Positions 18,033 through 24,962 of a stretch of 64,000 bases of DNA are shown here, in pieces (position 1 is the first letter of the stretch; each line of letters starts with the position of its first letter). Source of the DNA: Vicinamibacteria bacterium. Lineage in GTDB: Bacteria > Acidobacteriota > Vicinamibacteria > Vicinamibacterales > UBA8438. Both the position numbers and the translations under genes were made by a program. The stretch spans positions 1-64,000 of the forward strand of contig JAJEEU010000020.1 of assembly GCA_022820825.1 (NCBI GenBank), written 5' to 3'. The notes under the pieces are model-generated. The model saw nothing but the letters and a program-made list of their open reading frames with translations. It made no database searches and was not told the DNA's origin.

Positions 18033-19166
18033 TCAGAGACCCAGCGCGCGCTGCAAGGCCCACGCCAGGCCGACCAGCGCGATTGCCGCCGAGGCCGGCA
18101 CGGCCAGTCGGGCGCGGTACCACGACCGCGACCGGAACCAGCCGAACGTCAGCGCGGCGCCCAGGATGACCGCAAGCTGGCCCAGCTCGATGCCGGCGTT
18201 GAAGGTCACCAGCGCCAGGAGGCGTTCCTGTTCCGGCAGGCCGAGCTGGCCGAGCACGCCCGCGAATCCGAGCCCGTGCAGCAACCCGAATCCGAACACG
18301 ACCCCCGGCCGCCAGCGGGTCAGCCGGTCGACCAGCATGTTCTCGACGCCGACATAGGCGATCGACAGCGCGATGAGCGGCTCGACCAGTCCCGCCGGCA
18401 GCGACACGTAGCCGAGCGTGGCCAGCGTCAGCGTGACCGCATGGGCCACGGTGAACGCCGTCACCTGCCACACCAGCGGCCGCAGGCGCGCGCTCAGCAG
18501 GAACAGGCCGAGCACGAACAGGATGTGGTCGGCCCCCTCCGGCACGATGTGCACGAACCCCAGCCGCAGGTATAGCCGCGCCACCGCGCCGGGGCCGGGC
18601 GGCTCGACCGGGCCGGCCAGCTCCAGCGGCTCGCTGCGCTCCCCCGGCTCCAGGATGGAGCGCACCTCGAGCCCGCGGGCCGGGTCGTTGACGGTCAGGT
18701 GCACCTCGCCGAACGCGCGCGACGCGAAGAACCCCACGTCCGCAGCGCCGTCCGGGATCGCGCCGGTCAGCCGCGCGTTCAACCCGAGCACCGTCGGAAT
18801 CTCGGCCTCGGTCGCCAGCGGCGTGCCGTAGTCGGGGAAGTCGACCGCGAACGGCGCCGGCTCCCCGTCGAACCGCACCCGCACGCGGCGCTCGAACATC
18901 CGCCGCAGCCGCGCGACCAGCGTGTCGAACTCGTCGCCGGAGAGGCCCTCCAGCGCCGCGACGAGCTCGGCGTCGTCCGTGTCGTACGGCGCGCCGAGGG
19001 CGAGCGCATCGAGGTCGCACACCAGGTTCGCCTCGAACGTCCCGTCCGGCTGCAGCGCCAGCGTGGCGGCGGTGAACTCCAGCGGATGGGCCGCGGCGGG
19101 TGACGCGGTGAACAGCAGGAGTACGGCCGCAAGCGCGGGAATCAGCACGGTCGGGCGGCGGCGCAC
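18033..19166 (-). CDS. HupE/UreJ-like membrane protein
   Basis: About 377 residues. The N-terminus carries a signal-like hydrophobic stretch ending SPAAAHPLEFT, then a soluble beta-rich domain (about 30-185). The C-terminal half contains six or so transmembrane helices with the family motifs PEGADHILFVLGLFLL, FTVAHAVTLTLATLG, GLLHGLGFAGVLG and FNAGIELGQL; conserved His residues in these motifs are candidates for metal ligands. HupE and UreJ are nickel permeases, but this extended version is widespread without hydrogenase or urease, and none is seen here. The start is uncertain: GTG at 19166 is the best in-frame codon just before the signal segment, and no clear shine-dalgarno precedes it. Confidence 0.8.
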   Translation of the reverse strand: MRRRPTVLIPALAAVLLLFTASPAAAHPLEFTAATLALQPDGTFEANLVCDLDALALGAPYDTDDAELVAALEGLSGDEFDTLVARLRRMFERRVRVRFDGEPAPFAVDFPDYGTPLATEAEIPTVLGLNARLTGAIPDGAADVGFFASRAFGEVHLTVNDPARGLEVRSILEPGERSEPLELAGPVEPPGPGAVARLYLRLGFVHIVPEGADHILFVLGLFLLSARLRPLVWQVTAFTVAHAVTLTLATLGYVSLPAGLVEPLIALSIAYVGVENMLVDRLTRWRPGVVFGFGLLHGLGFAGVLGQLGLPEQERLLALVTFNAGIELGQLAVILGAALTFGWFRSRSWYRARLAVPASAAIALVGLAWALQRALGL

Positions 19167-19302
19167 GCCGAAAAGGATAGCGCGGGGACTCCCGGGACCG
19201 CCCGCGCGGGCTCCGGCCGGTAGCCGGGACGAGCGGCCGAGCCGTGTCCGCCGGGGTGTTGTGCTAAGGTGCCGCGACTTCCCGATGCCGCAAGAGGGGC
19301 GC

Positions 19303-20718
19303 ATGACGCGGGTCGACAGCACGGCGAGCCGATTGCGGGCGGCTGCGGCGTTGCCTGCCGCAGTTGCCGCCGCTTTCCTTCTGGCCGCGCCGGCGGCCGC
19401 ACAGGTGGCGCCGGCCGATCTCCCCTATCAGGCGGCCGAATGGCTCCAGGAGTACATCCGTATCGACACGGTAAACCCGCCGGGCAACGAGACCGCGGGC
19501 GCCAGGTTCCTCGGGGAGATCCTCGAGGCGGAGGGCATCCCGTACGAGCTGGTCGAGTCGGCTCCGGGCCGCGGCAACATCTGGGCCCGCCTGCCCGGCG
19601 GCGACGCGCCGGCTCTCGTGCTGCTGCACCACATCGACGTGGTGTCCGCCGACCCCGACTACTGGACCGTCCCACCGTTGTCGGGCGAGGTCCGCGACGG
19701 CGTGATCTACGGCCGCGGGGCCATCGACACCAAGGGGCTCGGCATCGTCCACCTCGCGGCCTTCCTCGAGCTGCACCGTTCTGGCGTTGCGCTGGACCGC
19801 GACGTCATCTTCATGGCCACGGCCGACGAGGAGGCCGGGGGCTACCTCGGCGTCGGCTGGCTCGTGGAGCAGCGCCCCGAGCTGTTCGCCGACATGGGCT
19901 GGGTGCTCAACGAAGGCGGGGGCAGCACCGTGCTCGACGGACACGTGCAGGTGGCGGTCGAGGTGACGCAGAAGGTGCCGTACTGGCTGCGCCTCACGAC
20001 GCTGGGGCAACCGGGCCACGGCTCGCGGCCGCGCGAGGCGACGGCCGTGACGCGCCTGGTGGCCGCGCTGGACCGGCTGCGGGCGCACGAGTTCGAGGCC
20101 CGGATCGTGCCGGCGGTTGACACGTACTTCCGCGGCCTGGCGCCGAGCATGCCGCCCGAATGGCGCAGCCGGTACGCCGCCATGGGCGCCGCGCTGCGCG
20201 AGCCCGGGGTCGCGAGGGACATGCTGCGCGAGTTTCCGGGCCACTACGGCCTGACTCGCAACACCTGCAACATCACGCGCCTGGGCGCGAGCGACAAGAT
20301 CAACGTCGTGCCGACCGAGGCCTGGGCCGAGCTGGACTGCCGCCTGCTGCCCGACCAGGACCCCCGGGCGTTCCTCGCCGAGCTGGGCGGCATCCTCGGC
20401 GGCGACGTGGCCGTCGAGACGCAGATGGGCTTCACGCCGGCCGTCTCCTCGTCGGAAACCGGCCTGTTCCGCCTGATCGAAGACGTGACCCGCAAGCACT
20501 TCCCGGACGCGACGATCGTGCCCTCCGTGATTGCCGGCTTCACCGACAGCCACTTCCTCCGCGACCTCGGCATCACCGCCTACGGCTACAGCCCGTTCGC
20601 CATTCCGCTGGAGGACCGCGCCGGCGTGCACGGCAACGACGAACGCCTGTCGATCGAGAACGTCCGCCGGGGCGTGCGGGTGATGTCGGACGTGATTCGA
20701 GGGTGGGCGGTGGAATAA
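19303..20718 (+). CDS. Exported M20-family metallopeptidase
   Basis: 471 residues from ATG 19303, which follows AGAGGGGCGC and begins a signal peptide (RLRAAAALPAAVAAAFLLAAPAAAQ). Di-zinc M20 motifs are visible: LLHHIDVVSADPDYW (first His and Asp), YGRGAIDTKGLG (bridging Asp), ATADEEAGG (catalytic Glu-Glu) and a C-terminal GVHGNDERLSIENV that supplies the last His. A lid domain (about 215-370, containing QPGHGSRP) is present, so the length is normal. M20 enzymes include carboxypeptidases, aminoacylases and dipeptidases; the substrate cannot be told. It is divergent from the HupE-like gene. Confidence 0.9.
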   Translation: MTRVDSTASRLRAAAALPAAVAAAFLLAAPAAAQVAPADLPYQAAEWLQEYIRIDTVNPPGNETAGARFLGEILEAEGIPYELVESAPGRGNIWARLPGGDAPALVLLHHIDVVSADPDYWTVPPLSGEVRDGVIYGRGAIDTKGLGIVHLAAFLELHRSGVALDRDVIFMATADEEAGGYLGVGWLVEQRPELFADMGWVLNEGGGSTVLDGHVQVAVEVTQKVPYWLRLTTLGQPGHGSRPREATAVTRLVAALDRLRAHEFEARIVPAVDTYFRGLAPSMPPEWRSRYAAMGAALREPGVARDMLREFPGHYGLTRNTCNITRLGASDKINVVPTEAWAELDCRLLPDQDPRAFLAELGGILGGDVAVETQMGFTPAVSSSETGLFRLIEDVTRKHFPDATIVPSVIAGFTDSHFLRDLGITAYGYSPFAIPLEDRAGVHGNDERLSIENVRRGVRVMSDVIRGWAVE

Positions 20719-20797
20719 ACGCGACGGTCGCGAGCCGAGACCCCGGCGGGTGAGCTGGTTTCCGCCCCGTCTGCGCATTCACAGACGGGAGGTCGCC

Positions 20798-21283
20798 ATG
20801 ACACGAATCGCCACCGTCGCCGTCTTGCTCGCCGCCGTACCGGGTCTCGCCGCGGCACAGCAACCCGACCACTTTGCCGTTCACGGCCTGACGGCGTTCT
20901 ACGCCGACGCCGATCCGCACCTCGGCACCGGGGTGTCCTGGCAGAACCACGTCGGGCGAAATTGGGCGCTGAATGTGGAGTATGACTTCACGACCACAGG
21001 GCTGACAGCCGACAGACATCACGCGCACTCGGACCACCTCCTGTGGTTGGGCGTGGCCAAGAGCTTCGGGCCACCGGACCGGTCGGTGCCGTATCTCGTG
21101 ATTGGCGGGGCGGGCATTTACCGGCACACGTTCGCGGACACCGCCGGGTTCCGTCACGCACTGGGTGTCGGCGTCGGTTGGCGGCGTTGGAACGAGAACC
21201 GCAGGTGGTTCATTGCGCCCGAGGCCAGGCTGCTGATCAACGCGCACTTTACGGCGTCGGTGGCGTTCGGGTTTCGTCTCTGA
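20798..21283 (+). CDS. Small outer-membrane beta-barrel protein
   Basis: 161 residues. ATG 20798 follows GGGAGGTCGCC. The signal peptide is MTRIATVAVLLAAVPGLAAAQ. The mature part has alternating beta strands with aromatic girdle residues (VSWQNHVGRNWALNVEYDF, PYLVIGGAGIYRH, LGVGVGWRRWN) and ends VAFGFRL, a strand like those that finish eight-stranded OmpA/OmpW-size barrels, although the final residue is Leu and not Phe. No specific family was recognised. It is 79 bases after the peptidase gene and may be co-transcribed. Confidence 0.75.
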   Translation: MTRIATVAVLLAAVPGLAAAQQPDHFAVHGLTAFYADADPHLGTGVSWQNHVGRNWALNVEYDFTTTGLTADRHHAHSDHLLWLGVAKSFGPPDRSVPYLVIGGAGIYRHTFADTAGFRHALGVGVGWRRWNENRRWFIAPEARLLINAHFTASVAFGFRL

Positions 21284-21331
21284 CGCCGCGTAGAGCAAGC
21301 GGGGGTCGGGCTGGCCTGGTGACAACTTTGT

Positions 21332-21344
21332 GAGGCAAAGCCTC
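21332..21344. repeat. Small inverted repeat between convergent genes, possible weak terminator
   Basis: GAGGC-AAA-GCCTC forms a perfect 5-bp stem in the 70-base gap between the convergent barrel and antitoxin genes, and TGAC/GTCA flank it. There is no U-run, so intrinsic termination is uncertain. Confidence 0.25.
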
Positions 21345-21353
21345 GCCGGAACG

Positions 21354-21629
21354 TCACATGGCGTCGTCGTTCCGAATCTTTGCGGCGCCGGCCGAGATCG
21401 ACTCCTCGACCTCCTCCGCTGACAGCGTTGGCTCCTGGCGGCGCGCTTCGATGAGGTTCCAGAACGCGGGGCTGGTCTCGAGAACCACCGACTCCCAATC
21501 CTTGCCCTCGACGCCAACGAGTACGGCTGCCGGCTCACCCCGGCGCGTTACGACAACCCGCTCGCGTTGCGCCGAGTCGACGATACCCTTGATGTTCTTC
21601 TGCAAGTCCCTCACCGAGATCGTCTTCAT
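21354..21629 (-). CDS. Phd/YefM-family antitoxin
   Basis: 91 residues. The N-terminus MKTISVRDLQKNIKGIVDSA with RERVVVTRRGEPAAVLV is the DNA-binding Phd/YefM fold; the C-terminal half (SAEEVEESISAGAAKI) is helical and would wrap the toxin. The start ATG at 21629 overlaps the toxin stop in ATGA, with GGAGG inside the toxin 3' end. The gene is thus second in the operon, the reverse of the usual antitoxin-first order for this family. It should neutralise the RelE/ParE-like toxin and repress the shared promoter. Confidence 0.88.
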   Translation of the reverse strand: MKTISVRDLQKNIKGIVDSAQRERVVVTRRGEPAAVLVGVEGKDWESVVLETSPAFWNLIEARRQEPTLSAEEVEESISAGAAKIRNDDAM

Positions 21630-21925
21630 AGGACCTCCTCCGTAGTCGCGTGCGCCGGCTTCCGCCGGACTGCGCGCACGAAGATCGTCCGCTTGACCTC
21701 ATCCACGTCGTAGAAAACGCGGTAGTCGCTGACGCGCAACTGCCAAATCGGCGGCACATGCTCGAACGGCGGTACAAGCTTCTGGAGTTGTTTGACGTGT
21801 TTCGTTCGCCTGGTCGGTTCGTACCGCAGCCTGCGCTGTATCCTGTCCATGATCAAGCGTCGTTCGGCAGCTCGCAGCGCGTTGAGATCGCGCACGACAC
21901 CAGCCGCAAAGCGGATCTCAAACAC
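21626..21925 (-). CDS. RelE/ParE-family toxin
   Basis: About 99 residues from GTG 21925 (starting VFEIRFAAGVVRDLNALRAAER). Family features: an N-terminal beta strand, two helices, then HVKQLQKL.PPFEHVPPIWQLRVSDYRVFYDVDEVKRTIFVRAV, the classic L..G...WRLRVGDYRVLY.V core of RelE/ParE toxins, here with WQLRVSDYRVFYDV. Whether it is a ribosome-dependent nuclease (RelE) or a gyrase inhibitor (ParE) cannot be decided from sequence. The reading frame is open further upstream with no good start and no shine-dalgarno. It overlaps the antitoxin gene by 4 bases. Local AT content is higher than in the neighbours, consistent with horizontal gain. Confidence 0.85.
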   Translation of the reverse strand: MFEIRFAAGVVRDLNALRAAERRLIMDRIQRRLRYEPTRRTKHVKQLQKLVPPFEHVPPIWQLRVSDYRVFYDVDEVKRTIFVRAVRRKPAHATTEEVL

Positions 21926-21936
21926 GCATACATATT

Positions 21937-21946
21937 TGCATATGCA
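21937..21946. promoter_or_regulatory. Palindrome upstream of the toxin-antitoxin genes, candidate operator
   Basis: TGCATATGCA is a perfect 10-base palindrome inside an AT-rich patch (CATATTTGCATATGCATG) 12 bases before the toxin GTG. Phd/YefM antitoxins autoregulate by binding short palindromes over their promoter, so this is the likely operator. Confidence 0.45.
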
Positions 21947-22009
21947 TGAGCGAACGGCAACCGTCTCCGCGCTGCTCGCCAGCGCTGCGATTCTATCGAT
22001 GAGGCAACC

Positions 22010-22564
22010 TTGACTGGAAGGGCAACGACGCACCTATCCCAGCGGCCGCTCGCAAGGGCGCTGTGCCTATCGGTCTGGGCCGTCTCGGTCGCACTGCTCA
22101 CGGCGGGGGCCTGGGCACAGGAGCCGTCCGGCGCTGCGGCCGACCGCGCGGGCGAGGTGCTGGAGCTGGAGCGCCGGATCGAGGCGGCGGTGCTGCATGC
22201 CGACACCGACTTTCTCGACGGGGTCCTGGCGAGCGACTTCACCTACACGCACGGCGACGGGTGGACGACCGGGGGCGCGGTGCGCGGCGTGGACCACAGG
22301 GCGGAGTGGTTGGCGTCGCTCGCCGGCCGCTACAGCCGGCGCGAGGTCGACTCGCAGCAGGTGGAGCTGCACGGCGACGTCGCCATCACGATGGGGCGGG
22401 TGCGGGCGCGCTCCGGCCCCGCAGCCGGCGCGCCGCGGGCGTTCAGCTTCTGGTACGTCCGCGTCTACGCGCTGCGCGACGGCGGCTGGCAGTACCTCTC
22501 GCACCGGACGGTGCACGGGCCCGTGTACGAGGGCGACCCGGCCGGCGCCGCGCCGGCGCGCTGA
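22010..22564 (+). CDS. Exported SnoaL/DUF4440-like (NTF2 fold) protein
   Basis: 184 residues from a TTG at 22010 with GAGG six bases upstream; a signal peptide (ARALCLSVWAVSVALLTAGAWAQ) follows. The mature part fits the NTF2-like DUF4440 pattern: a helix EVLELERRIEAAVLHADTDFLDGVLASDFTYTH, then strands DVAITMGRVRARS and AFSFWYVRVYALRDGGWQYLSHR. Such proteins form cone-shaped dimers that may bind or isomerise small ligands; function here is unknown. It is divergent from the toxin-antitoxin genes and 75 bases before the cytochrome/copper protein. Confidence 0.8.
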   Translation: MTGRATTHLSQRPLARALCLSVWAVSVALLTAGAWAQEPSGAAADRAGEVLELERRIEAAVLHADTDFLDGVLASDFTYTHGDGWTTGGAVRGVDHRAEWLASLAGRYSRREVDSQQVELHGDVAITMGRVRARSGPAAGAPRAFSFWYVRVYALRDGGWQYLSHRTVHGPVYEGDPAGAAPAR

Positions 22565-22639
22565 CCCGCGACCCGGCCGGCGCGATATACTGCAAGAAGC
22601 GGACATCGACGTCCGGATTCCGGATCAAGGAGTCTCAGC

Positions 22640-24037
22640 ATGAAGCTCTCGAAGACAGTCGGCCTGCTCGGACTGGCCGCGTTGCTGGCGGCGGCGGCGC
22701 CGCTGCCCGCGGCGGCCGAAGCGGTCCCGGAGGAGCCGACCTTCAGCAAGGACATCGCGCCGCTCCTGCAGCGGAGCTGCCAGAAGTGCCACCGGCCGAA
22801 CGCGCTGGCGCCGATGTCGCTCCTCACCTACCAGGAGGTGCGGCCCTGGGCGCGCGCCATCAAGAACCGCACCGGCCTGCGCGACAAGCCGGGCGTCATG
22901 CCGCCGTGGTACATCGAGCGCAACATCGGCATTCAGGAGTTCAAGGACGACTGGTCGCTGAGCGACGACGAGATTGCGACCATCGCCCGCTGGGTCGACC
23001 AGGGCGCGCCGCAGGGCGATCCCGCCGACATGCCGCCGCCGCGGGAGTTCCTCGGCGAGCACGAGTGGGAGATCGGCGAGCCGGACCTGATCGTCTCGTC
23101 GCCGGAGTTCGAGATGAAGGGCAGCGCGCCGGACTGGTGGGGAAGCCTGGGCCAGTCGGAGACCGGCCTGACCGAGGACCGTTACGTGGCCGCCATCGAG
23201 TACAAGGAGCGCAACGACCTGGAGCGCGGGGTGCGTTCCGACACCGTGGGCGGCCTGTTCATCGTGCACCATTCGACGCTCTATTCGATGGCGGAGGGCG
23301 ACGATCCGGGAGACGCCCTGCTCTGGCCCGTGCACGAGGTGGGCCGCAACGCGGACGTCTTCGACGCGAACGCCGGGCGGATCCTGAAAGCTGATTCGAT
23401 CCTGCTGTTCCCCTCGACGCACCTCCACGCGAACGGCACCGATACGCGCGCGCACATCGACGTCGCGTTCAAGTTCCATCCGAAGGGCTACGAGCCGGAG
23501 AAGGAGATGCAACTGCTCTTCTTCGGCAACGGACCCGACCTGGATATTCGCCCCATGGATTCCGACCAGCGGGCCGACGCCTACTTCACGCTGCCCGAGA
23601 ACGCGAAGCTGAGCGTGTTCGAGCCCCACATGCACGCACCGGGCGTGCGCATGTGCATGGAGGCGTCCTGGGGCACGTCGGTGCAGACCCTGAATTGCGC
23701 CGGCTACGACCACAACTGGGTGCGCGTCTACAAGTACGCGGACGACGCGGCGCCGCTGCTGCCGAAGGGCACGATCCTGCACCTGACCGGCTACTTCGAC
23801 AACTCGCCGACCAACCCCAACGTGGTCGATCCGCGCAACTGGTCCGGCTCGGGCCACCGTTCGGTCGACAACATGTTCATCAACCTGATACAGGCGATCT
23901 ACCTGAACGACGAGGAGTTCGCCGCTGCCGTCGCGGAGCGCGAGGCGGCCATGGCGGCTGGCGGCGGCCCCGACATCGGCTGCCTGCTGTGCGGCGCCGC
24001 CGGCGAGGCGGACGAAACGACCGCCGGAGGCAACTGA
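22640..24037 (+). CDS. Cytochrome c fused to a PHM-type copper monooxygenase-like domain
   Basis: 465 residues. ATG 22640 begins a signal peptide (MKLSKTVGLLGLAALLAAAAPLPAAAEA). A haem site CQKCH is at 47-51 with a following Met-rich MPPWYIE segment. The rest resembles copper type II, ascorbate-dependent monooxygenases: VHHST (H210-H211), a second His pair HLH (261-263), HMH (330-332) followed by Met residues, and the family block GYDHNWVRVYKY...LPKGT with a DNSPTNPN near residue 390. In PHM/DBM, HH plus a third His bind CuH and HxH plus Met bind CuM. A haem domain feeding electrons to the copper site is plausible inference. The next gene starts 10 bases later. Confidence 0.87.
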   Translation: MKLSKTVGLLGLAALLAAAAPLPAAAEAVPEEPTFSKDIAPLLQRSCQKCHRPNALAPMSLLTYQEVRPWARAIKNRTGLRDKPGVMPPWYIERNIGIQEFKDDWSLSDDEIATIARWVDQGAPQGDPADMPPPREFLGEHEWEIGEPDLIVSSPEFEMKGSAPDWWGSLGQSETGLTEDRYVAAIEYKERNDLERGVRSDTVGGLFIVHHSTLYSMAEGDDPGDALLWPVHEVGRNADVFDANAGRILKADSILLFPSTHLHANGTDTRAHIDVAFKFHPKGYEPEKEMQLLFFGNGPDLDIRPMDSDQRADAYFTLPENAKLSVFEPHMHAPGVRMCMEASWGTSVQTLNCAGYDHNWVRVYKYADDAAPLLPKGTILHLTGYFDNSPTNPNVVDPRNWSGSGHRSVDNMFINLIQAIYLNDEEFAAAVAEREAAMAAGGGPDIGCLLCGAAGEADETTAGGN

Positions 24038-24047
24038 GGGGCGCGCG

Positions 24048-24947
24048 ATGAGCGGCACCGTCGCGCGGATCGTGATTGTCACTGTTGCGCTGGCGGCGAT
24101 TGCGTTGCCGCGGGCCGCGTCAGCCCAGCAGGGCTACTCGTCCGGTCAGACGATTGCGCCCGCCTACGAGGGCTGGGAGCAGAACGACGACGGCTCCTTC
24201 AACCTGGTCTTCGGCTACATGAACCGGAACTGGGAGGAAGTGATCGACGTTCCCGTCGGTCCCGGCAACAACATCGAGCCGGGCGGCCCCGACCAGGGCC
24301 AGCCGACGCACTTCTACCCGCGGCGGAACCGCTTCGTCTTCCGCATCCGCGTGCCGGCCGACTTCGGCGACAGGGAGCTGGTCTGGACGCTCACGACCCA
24401 GGGCCGGACCGAGCGCGCCTATGCCACGCTGAAGCGCGACTACTTCATCGACGACCTGGTGATCCAGGCCAACTTCGGAGCCGGCGGCGGCGGCGGGACC
24501 ACGCCCGAGCTGCCGGAGAACCAGGCGCCGACGTTGGATATCGAAGGCGGCGGCGAGCGCACCGTGCGCGCCGGCGAGCCGCTGGAGCTGGTGGCGGTCT
24601 CCGCGGACGACGGCAAGCCGCGCGCGCGGTCGATGCCCGCGTCGAGCCCGCGCCATCCGGGCCGCTTCACGACCGACACCGCCACCGGCCACCGCCTGTC
24701 GTGGTTCGTGTACCGCGGCGCGGGCGAGGTGGTCTTCGATCCGCCCCAGATCAAGGTCTGGGAGGATACGCGGGATACCGGGGAATCCCCCTGGTCGCCC
24801 GGCTGGACGACGCCTCCGGCTCCCCCGGACGGGCGCTGGGTCGCCACGGCAACGTTCGCCGAGCCCGGCGACTACGTGCTGCGCGCCATGGCACACGACG
24901 GCGGCCTGGCCACCGCCGCCGACGTCGCCGTCACCGTCACTCCCTGA
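24048..24947 (+). CDS. Secreted protein of unknown function, partner of the copper/haem protein
   Basis: 299 residues. Signal peptide IVIVTVALAAIALPRAASAQ. I do not recognise the family. The mature N-terminal half contains YEGWEQNDDGSFNLVFGYMNRNW and LVWTLTTQGRTERAYATLKRDYFID, repeated beta strands with many aromatics. A Gly-rich linker (GAGGGGGTT) leads to a second beta domain that ends PGDYVLRAMAHDGG, similar to a PKD or fibronectin-like fold. It starts 10 bases after the cytochrome/copper gene, so the two are very probably an operon and may form one exported complex. Confidence 0.78.
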   Translation: MSGTVARIVIVTVALAAIALPRAASAQQGYSSGQTIAPAYEGWEQNDDGSFNLVFGYMNRNWEEVIDVPVGPGNNIEPGGPDQGQPTHFYPRRNRFVFRIRVPADFGDRELVWTLTTQGRTERAYATLKRDYFIDDLVIQANFGAGGGGGTTPELPENQAPTLDIEGGGERTVRAGEPLELVAVSADDGKPRARSMPASSPRHPGRFTTDTATGHRLSWFVYRGAGEVVFDPPQIKVWEDTRDTGESPWSPGWTTPPAPPDGRWVATATFAEPGDYVLRAMAHDGGLATAADVAVTVTP

Positions 24948-24962
24948 CGCCGCAGCGCGGCT

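Noticed and set aside
22565-22639. Riboswitch upstream of the cytochrome/copper gene
   Set aside because: The 75-base gap has no recognisable aptamer core or paired terminator structure.
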